DNA of 64,000 nucleotides from NCBI RefSeq assembly GCF_016920785.2, contig NW_024609846.1, positions 120,741,473 to 120,805,472 of the forward strand, written 5' to 3'. The notes under the pieces were generated by a model. The model did not search any database. It saw only the letters and a list, made by a program, of their open reading frames with translations, and was not told where the DNA came from. Position numbers and translations under genes: made by a program. The stretch is from Ixodes scapularis (Eukaryota > Arthropoda > Arachnida > Ixodida > Ixodidae). Below are positions 32,401-44,400 of this stretch, piece after piece; position 1 is the stretch's first letter, and every line of letters starts with the position of its first letter.

Positions 32401-35400
32401 GGTCCCTAAAAATGATATAAAACAAGTCGTCTTCTCTTTCTTTCCTTCTTTCTTTTTTTTTCTCTCTCTCTCTTTATCTCTCTCTCAGCCAGAAGGAAGC
32501 AAAGAAAGAGTAAAGAGATAAAAGGAAAAGGCGCGCACAAACCGCTAACCAGCTCGCGTGAACTTTGACTTTTTTTGTATTTCTTTTTGTTGGAAGGAAA
32601 CACTCTGAACTCGGGAGTTCGCCTAATATTGCTTGCGCGGAAAGTTCGGTTTTCTATATCAGTGTGCTTCCTACTTCTTTGTGGGCGAGCAAGCTGACGA
32701 GTTACAATTTGCAAACAACAAACCACACAAGAAAAAAGATTCGAGTTGAGGTTTAAAGGAGCACTCAAGCGGTTTTTGGAGAAGCTACTTTTTGGTGCGA
32801 TGGCGTTAAGGAAGTGTCAGTGAATGAGTATCTTCAGTTTTAGAAGGCAGAACCGCCTATTAATTACGCAAGAATAAAATACGTGCAGACTCTTTTCTGT
32901 ACTTGCGAGGACCAATGAAATTATCGTTGAAAATGTTGGCGGTCTTTGTAAAGTTTTGCTAAAGAAACAATATTCAGTTCATTTAAATATGGTGTGCATG
33001 ATAATTTCACAAGACGTAAAATATTTCTAGTTTAGAACACGCGATAGTGCAATTATCGTTTCACAAACAAGGGACTACGTTTTCTCCTTGCCTTCCTCCG
33101 CGGGGGGGTGAATTTCCCGTTCCCCAGGGATGCGCGGAAGCACACGTATCTCCGCGCGTTGCAGACCGGTCGTGCCGGTCGAGGGCCGGCCGGCTCCTTC
33201 CATCCGCAAACGTGGCGTCGGTGGAGATCGTCGGCGTAGACGGCGTGGTGAAAGCTCATCATTCCGCGTAAAAGCGCTGTCCTTGACTGTGAATTTTCGT
33301 CGTGTGTCGCTATGATAACCCAGCACGTACTAGAAGGGAAGATCCACCTACGCGTGCGGCGATGTCGTGACGGCACTCTCAAGACAGCAGAAACGCCCGT
33401 GCCGTCGTGTTTGTTTACTTCGACTACAGCGGCGCTTTCTAAGCATTTGTGTCTTCGAACATCGCCCGCATTTCTTATTTGGCGCATTTCATGCGTGTGC
33501 TCAAGTTCAAAGTATTACTGGCGCGTACCGTATAAAAAATGCGAATTTTCACGCGTTTTCATCACCGGAGAAAAGTGATTAGTGTTAGCAATCCTGAACG
33601 CTCGCAACGTCTATCTGATCACGAAATCATATTTCTACGTTGCTATATCGCTGCTAAGATAACATTGTCTTTTATAATCGTAGAAAAGGCATGTGGCGAT
33701 ATTTTTACTATTGCAATGTCGTGTATTAGAGTCGTGATCGTCCAAGACGGCGGACTGCATCTTTTCATTTTCTTTTTCTTTTTTTCATCCACTGTACCCT
33801 GCAAGCCTATCAAGAAAAAATAATAATAAAGCTTTAGGCTAGAAAACTGTCTGTCTATATTCTGTTACGGCATTGAGTGGCAGTGCGTCCGCTTTTTAGA
33901 GGGGCCGCTGAAACAGCTGACGGCGGAAGCGGTCGCCGTGCTGACGACCCGCTGCGCTTGCTGTAGTGGTTACAGGTGTGTGTACGCGCGGCGCAGAGCG
34001 GTCGTTCCGGTCGCTCCGATTGCAACGGACGCAGTCGTAGGTACGCGCTCGTTGCACATGTCTGAACCAGCCTTACCCCCGTCCTCCCGAGGCGAAAGTC
34101 AACGTGGCGACATCGTTTGACATCACGTACCAGAGGTAACGCAGCGATGTCAAACGTTGGTTTGGTTACGACTTTCCCCAACCGCAAATCGAAGAACGCC
34201 CGAAAAGGTCTGCGTTTCGTCGTCTTCGGAACCCGAACATGACTCCGAAGCGCCGCTATCGTCCACATCGCACGTCGGAGTGGCGTCATAGAAAATCATC
34301 CCCAGGTCGGCTATCCGCCGAAGAATTTCAAGCTCTAACGGCGTCAGGTCCTCGAGCGTAGAGAACTCCGCCATGATCGAAGCTCGAATGACAAAGAGGT
34401 TCGGGATCACTGCGCGACGGAACGTCGTTCAACGCCATTGGCCCGAGATCCTTTTGATAAGCGTGCAAGGACCAATGAGAGTGGTTTCGTTTCCGGATAG
34501 ATCCGAGGTTTGGCGGCCTTCAATTACATTTTTATTAATGAAATAATCACCGTATGACTATACTTTTTGGTTTTTAGGGATACTTAGGGCGTCTAAATTC
34601 AGCTGTCATCATCAAAACACGAACTCAAGAACCACTTGAGTGCCCCTTTAAGGTGGCGTGAAGAAAGACTTTGAGCATCTAAAGAAGGCCAGGCTTTGCG
34701 TTTTCTAAATGCAGGTGATAGTGTAATTTCGGTAGAATCACACTGTCACCCGGATTTGTTTTTACAAAAAAAAATTTTGACGATTTTTGTCAATATTCAA
34801 AGTTTCCTCATGTTTCCTCCACGAATGAAAATAAAAATGTAACGGATTACAATCGTTCCTTTACGTAAAAAGTAAAAAAATTACTTTACTAGTACTTTCT
34901 GAAATATGTAATTATTCCCTTACAAAATTACTGATAAATGTAAGGGATTACAAGTGACTGCGTTACTTGTAATGGATTACGTACAAGTCTGCCTCCAGGA
35001 TCACGGCTACGCGCCTTCCTCACCCGAAGATGACGAAGACGGAGACTATTATAACCGTGACAAACCTTAAGAACAGATCAAACTTTCGTCCCGTCATACG
35101 CAGAGGGCACATCTACCAATCTCTGACCCACTGCCGCGAGAGGCTTTGGACAGAGAATGAGTGTGCTCTTAAACGTGCCCTGAGGAGGTTTCTGAGATCG
35201 CCTAGATACGGCGATAAAGCACCCTGCTGGCTCTAAGCCTCCTAGAAATCCCTAGATCACGAGGATACGCGGCCGATGCCCCTATTGAACAAGCAATCAA
35301 AGATCGAAACGCCGTTTTCATCTCCGGCGATGGGTGGAGCATGTTCCGAAATCGGGACCACTGTCAGTCAATAGCAAACGAAGCATCCTCCCGCCTCCGA

Positions 35401-38400
35401 CCGGTTGAACCGCGGAGTGATATCTCGAATACGCTCGAGAGCTGACGACCGGACAGCACTCCAGCAAAAAAAAAAAAAAAACGACAGTTTGTTGCTTTGA
35501 GTCGATTCTTGCTCTGTTATGTACCCTCTCCGCGAAAAATTGACATTTTTCGACTCATCCCGCTTGCTTCTATCGTCCGCAAAAGCATACACATTATGTA
35601 ATAACAGCGTTTGCAATTCAACGAAATGTCGCGTTTTCATTGGTCACATGCCGTCCTGGCTGCCGGTACAATGCCCCTTACATTTCAAGAGATAATTTGG
35701 ATCTTTGATTGCTTTCTTAATAAGGAAATTGGCCGCGCATTGGTATGTTTAATTGATTTCTTTGATGTTTAGAGCCCACAGAGCGAGTTATCACCATATT
35801 TAGGCGATCTCAGAAACCTCCTCTGGGCACCTTTCAAGCGCATTAGAACCAATATTGCCTGAACGCCGAACAAAAGAGCAGCGTGGGACAAGGCGCGCAC
35901 ACCACCGACATGCTGTTACTGCAAGGTCCCCCAACACGTGGGCAACCTAGTTCACCTGTTATAAAATTGCAAAGACCTTGTGGCAACACCAAAGAAGTAC
36001 TTATAACACGAAGCGACATTCATGGAGGACTGGATCTTTCCCCAGGCCTTCCAGAAAAGCAATATCGAATTCTACGCACGCTTCTTGATTATGTCCACGA
36101 AACTGGCATAGAAGTATATACTTCCCTCCCCGCATACCGCCAGTCCAGGCCTCGATGCCATTGACACAGTGCCCTCCACCTACCCCTTAAAGCGGTCCAA
36201 ATAAACGTTTTATACTACTACTGCCCCTAATCTGTAGACACAGGCCTACTCGACTGGGAAAATCAATGGGCCAATGAGACAATGAGGTGGAGAGGAGTCA
36301 ACGGGGTGGACAGGAGCGCAGAGATCTGAAGGCACAGCCCTAGAAGAAATGCCGGGAGGTCACTAGAAACCAAGAACGTTCTACGTACTAACACAATTGC
36401 AGGGCATTTGTTTTTCCTTGTGCTATCTCCTCCTAGCTCAAGAAGCCGTAGCTACCGCCAAATTCAAACCCTACAAAAGAATATTGGCTTTGCTCGTGTG
36501 GCTACAGATTTTCAGGCACTGCGTCTTCTGCATTTAATATTACACACTCTGGGAACCATGGGGTTCTCTATATCCCTATCTAGGTCTAGCTTCAAGCAGG
36601 TCGTGGGAGTCGTCGTCACCAATGGCGGTGGCTACTCGGATGCGAGGAACCAAGGCTGTATTCTTCGAACGGAAAATACAGCCTTGGGTGAGCCGGCGCA
36701 CCCAAGGCTCAAGGGTGCGCCGGCACCCTTGAGCCTTGGTACATTTACGTAGCGTAAATGTACCGCCGGCGCACCCTTGAGAGTGATAGTGGACGTGACT
36801 GCTACCGGCCTCCCCGGGCGCGTCCATATCTCCGAGGCTACATACGCCGGCCCCGAAGGAGGGCCGGGGGCTGGGGAGGAAGTGGCCAAGTGGGCTAACG
36901 CGCCTCAGCTCGGAGCGTGGAGCGAAAGCTTGCGCTGGGAACCTCCTGGGTTCGATACCCGCCGCCCCCGCCCGTTTCGTTCTGGATGAGTTTCGTACCG
37001 GCACGCGTTCGTGTGATCACTACTGCGTGATGCACGTTAAAAGTCCCAGGTTAGCGGTTGTACTGCACCGGCTAAATTCATCATCTACAGCTAAGAGACC
37101 GATTACCCGTTGAGGCGCATCTCCATCAAGGCTGTATAAACATAAAGAGCAAACCAATTTTGGGGGGGCCGGGGGCTCTCGTCGGCGGAGGCCCTGACTC
37201 TACGGAGCTCGGTTTTTCTTTGTAGGCCTCCGACTTCCCGTAAATCTGTCTATTGCGGCAGCGCGAGAAAGCGACCGGGTGATACTGGCGATTGAGCCAG
37301 CGCCCAAACCTTTCCTGTCTAAGAGCAAAACGTGTTGGCGTTTGAGTCAATAAACACGTCGAAAAGGGACTCACTGTGTTGGTGTTGTGCAGGGTGTAAG
37401 ATAGACAGGTGGGGAAACGAGAGCCAAATGAGCGACACGATTGTGTACCCCTCGGTTTTCTCTTTTTCTGTGGCGCCATCTATCTGGAGCACCGCGAACT
37501 CTCACTCCGGGTGGGTGACCGGTGGCAACCGGCTAAACTGAAGGAGATGGTTTCTCGTGGATTTTCAATGGAGGAATTTCGTGCTCTCGGTTTATTTTGG
37601 GCACTCTCCCATAAAGTTGCATGCAAATCCCATAAAGTTGCATGCAAGCAGACGAGTACACAATCCGGTCACGGCGCTGCGGTAGGCTTCTATGGGCCGT
37701 TTCCCCACTTGTCTATCTTACACCCTGGTGTTGTCTCTCGTCCACTGGTGCCCAAAAAGGCAATCAATGGACGGACCCGGCCGTAGCCGCGCATAGAGCG
37801 GACTACGGAGTGACTATTTACCTCAATGAGGACCAGGGGTAAAGTTTGGAAATCCCAGAACACAAATTGAACACGTCATCAACCTGCTTAACATATCGCT
37901 TACAGAAATCACATACACAAACGGAGAACAAGAAAACACTGACATAAACGCGTGCCTCATCGACCACTGATTCCGTCGGCTGCTCCTTCGCCTTATAAAC
38001 CCGCCATTTTTAAGGCACGCCTTTCCTCAATTATCACCTCAGCAATAATGCATTTAACAAGAATTTTTTTTGCTTTTTTACTCATTTCATTCTTCAAATT
38101 TAATTTGAATGGTTCAAGGGGTGAATCTTTTTGTTGCAAGTATCAAGTTGCAAGTCCACGCTGTAATTATTTACGACGATCGATAGAACAGCCTGATCAT
38201 CAAGGCTTCCTAACGATCGTGTTTTCGCTTCTTCACATAGCTACGCAAAAACAGTAATAATGATGACTAGTTCGACTGTCTTTGCGAGTAATAATTACTA
38301 ACTCAACTTGTTTGGCTAGTATCAATCGAATTATATTGTCTGTGGCGTAAATTATGCAGTAAACAGTTAGTAGAAAGGTTAGCAGACGGTTGGTAGCTGC

Positions 38401-41400
38401 CTGCATTTACTAACTATTGCTGACTTTTTTTTTTTTTTTTTTTGAAGAGTGTAGTGCTTGAGAAATTTAGACATTATATGGTTATTGCAGCGGCGACTTG
38501 GTGTTGCACATTTGTTGTCAACCTACCTTCAAACGCAGGATTGGGATCACGCCGGTGCTTCTCAACCTGCTTGAGGAAGCCATCGATGAAGTCTCGGGTC
38601 ACGTCTGCCTGTATTGTGTCTTCGTGTTGTTTAACTTGATACCTTACAACAAAAACAAACAAATTAAAACTTTATGTAGTATGACATGGACATTCCTCAA
38701 TGGTTTATTTTTATTTATTTTTTTTTATTCTGGCGAGTATCTCTGGTTATCTGAGGTGGCAAGCCTAATGCAACTGCTTATATTTTTAATAAACTTGCTA
38801 GTGAACACCTTTATCACTTAAATGTTGGATTGGTTTTATCTTGTCTAAGGAGGCTGAAAGTATTCTGATGGTTTAGGCAAGAGAAGTTTTGAAATTTTTC
38901 TCTAATAATGTTGACCCAGTGCCAGCAGTTCCAACACACCTTCGTTGTTCCTATTATATATATTAATTTAATTTAAAATTATTGGAAATTGTATTTCTGT
39001 ATTGTTATATGTTTATTTAGTATATCTTGAAAGCCCTATCATAGGGCATTACACAATAGATGGGCTACTGAAACTTGTCAACTAACAAGATACTAATACA
39101 GAAACGAACAAAAGTGATTCATGCAAAGAAATAAACTAGGAACACGTAATCACCTCAATAGTTATAAAAACGCACAGAGTACATGTAGTCGCCCAGTATA
39201 TATCTAAAAGTATATATATATACATATATATACATATTCTTACGAAGAGGAAGGAAACAAAGACGGACAATCAGGCAGGGAGAAAAGGAAGAAGTGCCCA
39301 ATCGCCGGATCCCTCAAGTTCGAAGCACCCACCTCATCCTTCTCCTACAACCCTCCTTAATCGTCTGTAAATAAAGCATCTTTCACCGTAACATTCTTTG
39401 GTGGAGGTGCGGATCGGCCCCGACCTGGACACACGAAGCAGACGTCGCCAACCTCCCACCGACATGACTTCCAGTTCCGAAACACCACCCGAAGGCGCTC
39501 AAGCTCCGCCGCAGCCTTCACTGGTTATCGCCAAACCGCGAGATCCTGGCCTTTTCACCGGCACAGGAGACCAGGAGGTTGAAGACTGGATAGACCTCTA
39601 TGAAAGAGTAAGTGTCCACAACCGCTGGGATGGCACTATCATGCTGGCGAATATCATATTCTACTTGCGTGATACCGCCCGAACATGGTTTGAAACACAT
39701 GAAGAGGAACTAACGTCGTGGGACCTCTGCAAAGCCAAGCTTCAGGACCTCTTCGGACGTCCAACCGGTCGCAAGCTCTCGGCCAAGCGAAAGTTGGCAT
39801 CCAGAGTCCAAACATCGACCGAGTCATATGTGACCTACATCCAAGACGTCCTATCTCTGTGCAGGAAAGCGAACCCCGAAATGCCAGAAATCGAACGGAT
39901 GGAACACATCCTCAAAGGCATCGCAGATGATGCCTTCCAGCTACTTGTCATTAAAGATTGCTCGACTGTCGACGACGTCCTGAAAGAGTGCCGCAGGTTC
40001 GAAGCTGCAAAGACTCGCAGGATAGCGCACAAATTCAACCGTTTGCCAAACACCCCGGCAACATCATCTTGTGAAGATCCTGATACTAACACAGAGCGCA
40101 TCACGAAAATCGTCCGCCGAGAATTGGAGGCGATGATGCCCGCTGACGGTGTTTCCCCGTCTCCCCGCTCATCGACTAGCGAGTTATCCATCGCCGCCGT
40201 CAAAACTGTCGTTAGGCAAGAAATAGAGAAGTTCGGCGGCTCGCCGCGTCCAAGTCTTCGACCATCATTTGATCAACAGGCACAGACACCCCAATGCTGC
40301 GCCTGTGAATCTTCAACTGCGACGCCATCCTTCAGACTGTACCACCGACGTGATCCCGCCACGTGGAGGACCCCCGACAACCGACCCATTTGTTTTACTT
40401 GCGGTATGGCTGGTCACGTCGCCCGCTACTGTCGAAATCGCTGGAACAACCGACAACCAAACAACCGGACGTCTCTACCTACCGATGGCGGTCGTTATTA
40501 CAATAGAAACTTCGCTTCACCCTCTGATGACTACCCAAGCCAAGATGCAACATTCTATCGCTCATCGCGGAACCCTCGCCCTCAGTCGCCGCGTCGCCGC
40601 CAATCATTGTCCCCACTCGTTCGCCGCCCCGTTTCACCGTCCCATGATCTTCGACCCTCGGAAAACTGAACCATGCAGCTTCAGGAGGTGAGGCTGCATC
40701 ACAGTTTATAGCCGCAAATCCTCTACAGAATATCGTCGCTACATCTCATAATCGACTCATGGTTCATATTGACGGTATTAGCGCATTAGCCCTTGTCGAC
40801 ACTGGAGCCGCAATTTCCATAATGCGCGAAGACCTCCGACGACGCTTACGAAAAGTACTGACGCCACCTGACACAAAAACGCTCCGCGGTGCAGATGGCG
40901 GCATTATTTCACCTCATGGCATGTGCGGCGCTCGCCTAATTGTTAACAACAAGACTACCTTCATCCTTTTTACAGTCCTTATAACCTGTCCCTACGAGAT
41001 CATCCTCGGCTGGGACTTTCTCTCCTCACATTCGGCCCTCATCGACTGTGCCAAAGGCGAGATTGAGCTCGATACCAGTGAGTCCTGCGACGTTTCTGAC
41101 TCGGTTGTGTCCAGATTATGTTGTCTTGAGACATCACGCATTCCTCCCTTGTCTGCTGCCGCCATAAATGTCACAACGACCCACTCGATCCAAGACGGTG
41201 ACTACATTATCACACCGAATATGAGCATCTTGCTTGAAAGGCAACTTGCATTACCACACTGCGTCGCAACTATCCAAAGTGGTGCCACAGATTTATGGGT
41301 AGTCAATATTGGTCAGAGTCATCAAATATTACCGAAAGGTATGACTATTGCGCGAAGTTTCCCTACAATCAATTGTGTCGTCGCAGCCATTTCCGAGGAA

Positions 41401-44400
41401 CAATCAGAAAGCACCGTCGCAACGCAACTATCGAGCCCTGCCTTGGCCAGCATTACAACCATGATTGATCCGACTTTGGACGAAGATAAGACCCATCAAC
41501 TTCACGACCTACTTTCCAAGTACCACACCATCTTTGACTTTCCAAGTCGTCCTCTTGGCCAGACAAATGCAGTTACTCACCGAATCGACACCGGTACTGA
41601 ACCTCCAATCCACCACCGTCCTTACCGAGTATCACCGAGCGAACGCCGCGCTATCCAACATGAAGTTAATAAGATGCTGTCACAAAACGTTGTCCAGTCC
41701 TCGTCAAGTCCTTGGTCCTCTCCTGTCGTCTTAGTAAAAAAGAAGGACGGATCATGGCGCTTCTGCGTCGATTACCGCAAATTAAACAAGATAACAAAAA
41801 AAGATGTGTACCCTCTGCCCCGTATCGACGATACTCTCGATTGCTTATATGGCGCTGAATATTTTTCCTGCATTGACCTACGCTCGGGGTATTGGCAGAT
41901 CAGCGTCGACGTATCGGACCGCGAGAAAACTGCGTTCATCACACCTGATGGACTCTTCGAATTTAAGGTGATGCCCTTTGGCCTTTGCAATGCGCCAGCC
42001 ACGTTCGAAAGAATGATGGATCGTCTCCTCAAAGGCCTAAAATGGGTAACCTGCTTATGCTACCTCGATGATGTAATCATTTTCTCTGACTCATTCTCCA
42101 AGCACCTCGAACGTGTGCAGCAAGTTCTTGAAGTTTTTCAACAATCTGGCCTACAACTCAACTCATCAAAATGTCGGTTCGGAAGTCAGCAAATTAAAGT
42201 CCTGGGACATCTCGTCGACAAAAATGGTATCCTCCCAGACCCAGAAAAAATTCAGGCAGTCAAAGATTTTCCCAAACCTCAATCAACGAAAGACGTTAGG
42301 AGTTTTTTGGGGCTTTGCTCCTACTTTCGCCGCTTCATTCGAGACTTTGCACACATCGCGCTACCACTGTCCTCTCTCCTCAAGAAGAATCAACCTTTCG
42401 AATGGCACCATCAACACCACTCGTCGTTCGGACATCTCAAGGCTGCTTTGACATCAAGCCCCATTCTTGGACATTTCGACGACACGGCACCCACCGAAAT
42501 TCGAGCCGATGCCAGTGGTCACGGCATCGGAGCTGTTCTTGCGCAACATCAACTTGGTACAGAACGAGTAATTGCCTACGCCAGCCGCCTCCTTTCGCCA
42601 GCTGAACGTAATTACACCATTTCTGAGAGGGAATGCTTGGCTGTGGTATGGTCAATTTGTAAATTTCGGCCATACCTCTTCGGGCGTCCCTTTCGTGTCA
42701 TAACTGATCACCACGCGCTCTGCTGGCTGTCGTCCTTGAAAGATCCCATTGGCCGCCTCGGCCGCTGGTCGCTTCGACTTCAAGAATACGACTTTACCAT
42801 CGTATACAGATCCGGAAAAATGCACCAAGATGCTGACTGTTTGTCCCGCTACCCAGTGAGCCCAGTCGATTCCTCAGATGACACTGAACTGCCTGTCCTT
42901 CCAATCTCAGACCTCCTCAACCTTGCCCAGGAACAACGCCGTGACCCAGCTCTTCGAGCTCACATTGAACATCTAACGTCAAACCTAAACCAGCCACCCT
43001 CAGGACTCTTTCGCATTCGAAACGACATCCTATACCGGCAAAATTTCAGACCAGATGGATTACCGTGGCTTGTAGTTGTTCCTAAACACCTAAGGATAAC
43101 TATTCTCAACGAACTACACGACGTCCCTTCATCAGGTCATCTCGGTCTGCTTCGCACCTACACAAAGGTTAAGGAACGTTTTTATTGGCCTGGCATGTAT
43201 CAAACTGTTAAGAAATATGTCTCCTCATGTGACCCTTGTCAACGTCGAAAGAAACCGCATACTCGACCATCAGGACTCCTTCAACCATTGCACCCTCCGC
43301 TCAGCCCATTCCAGCGACTCGGAGTTGATTTCCTAGGACCATTTCCTTTGTCACGCACTGACAACCGCTGGATCGCAGTTGCAATAGACCACACCACTCG
43401 TTATGCGATCACCCGCGCCCTTCCAACTAGTACTGCTGTTGACCTAGCCAATTTCATATTGGAGGACGTCATATTGAAGTACGGAGCTCCCCGAGAACTT
43501 CTCAGCGATCGTGGACGTTCTTTCCTCTCGCGCGTAGTCTCAGAAATCTTGCAATCCTGCTCCGTACGCCATCAAGTCACCACCTCTTATCTTCCACAAA
43601 CAAATGGATTGACCGAGCGATTGAACAGGACATTATCCGACATGCTGTCTATGTACGTCTCGTCCGATCACAGCAATTGGGACGCCGCCTTACCCTATAT
43701 CACTTTTGCATATAATTCTTCACGCCACGACACAACGGGTTTTACCCCATTTTATCTACTCTTCGGCCGTGAACCTCCCTTAATGATTGATTCTCTCCTT
43801 CCACTTCAACCAGACGCTTCGCTAACAGCATTCACATCCGATGCAGTAAGTCGAGCCGAAGACGCCCGCCAATTAGCTCGTCTACGCACACTCGATTCTC
43901 AAGAGCGCCAGTGCACTCGGTATGACAGTTCCCACCAGCATGTTAGTTTTTCTCCCGGAGATCTTGTCCTTCTTTGGACACCGCAGCGCCATGTCGGATT
44001 GGCCGACAAGCTACAACATCGTTACATTGGACCCTACCGGATCTGCCACAAATCTAGTGACGTCACCTATGTAATAGAACCCCTCCATCAACAAAACGAC
44101 GGACGCCGCAAACAACGAGACACAGTGCACGTGCTCCGTCTAAAGCCATACATCGCACCGTCGGCCCCGTAGCTCAACGACGAGACGTCGTTTTCTTACC
44201 GAGGGGGGTAATCTTACGAAGAGGAAGGAAACAAAGACGGACAATCAGGCAGGGAGAAAAGGAAGAAGTGCCCAATCGCCGGATCCCTCAAGTTCGAAGC
44301 ACCCACCTCATCCTTCTCCTACAACCCTCCTTAATCGTCTGTAAATAAAGCATCTTTCACCGTAACAATATATATATATATATATATACATATATACACG

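Larger units (their letters stand above)
31184..34991 (+). mobile_element. hAT-type element 1 with two nested insertions
   Basis: The termini CAGACTTGTACATG and CATGAATGG-type subterminal GTAAC repeats, with the inverse GTACAAGTCTG at the right, are flanked by the perfect 8-bp duplication cctccagg (31176-31183 and 34992-34999). Subterminal regions are rich in GTTACTT/AAGTAAC phrases, common in hAT elements. The element's own remaining sequence is 31184-31656, 32367-32752 and 34648-34991; no transposase is seen. It is homologous, in reverse orientation, to 47898-49285, which lacks both insertions. Confidence 0.88.
39238..44367 (+). mobile_element. Ty3/Gypsy LTR retrotransposon 2, structurally intact, identical LTRs
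   Basis: The 5,130-bp element has 156-bp LTRs identical at every base by eye, TC...CA termini, a primer-binding site, intact gag and pol frames and a polypurine tract. The flank is atat on both sides, but the target is a TA microsatellite, so the duplication length is ambiguous. Domain order is Gag-PR-RT-RNaseH-INT. Gag and pol are related to element 1 at 1-3331. The LTRs are unusually short. Identical LTRs and open frames imply very recent insertion, and the copy may be autonomous. It lies in a P450 intron, antisense to the gene. Confidence 0.96.

Noticed and set aside
34150..34410. 86-codon frame with an acidic patch as a transposase exon
   Set aside because: No recognisable DNA-binding or DDE motif and no partner exons could be joined.
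36576..37004. 142-codon minus-strand frame
   Set aside because: It runs through the hairpin cluster and the SINE head and shows no domain.
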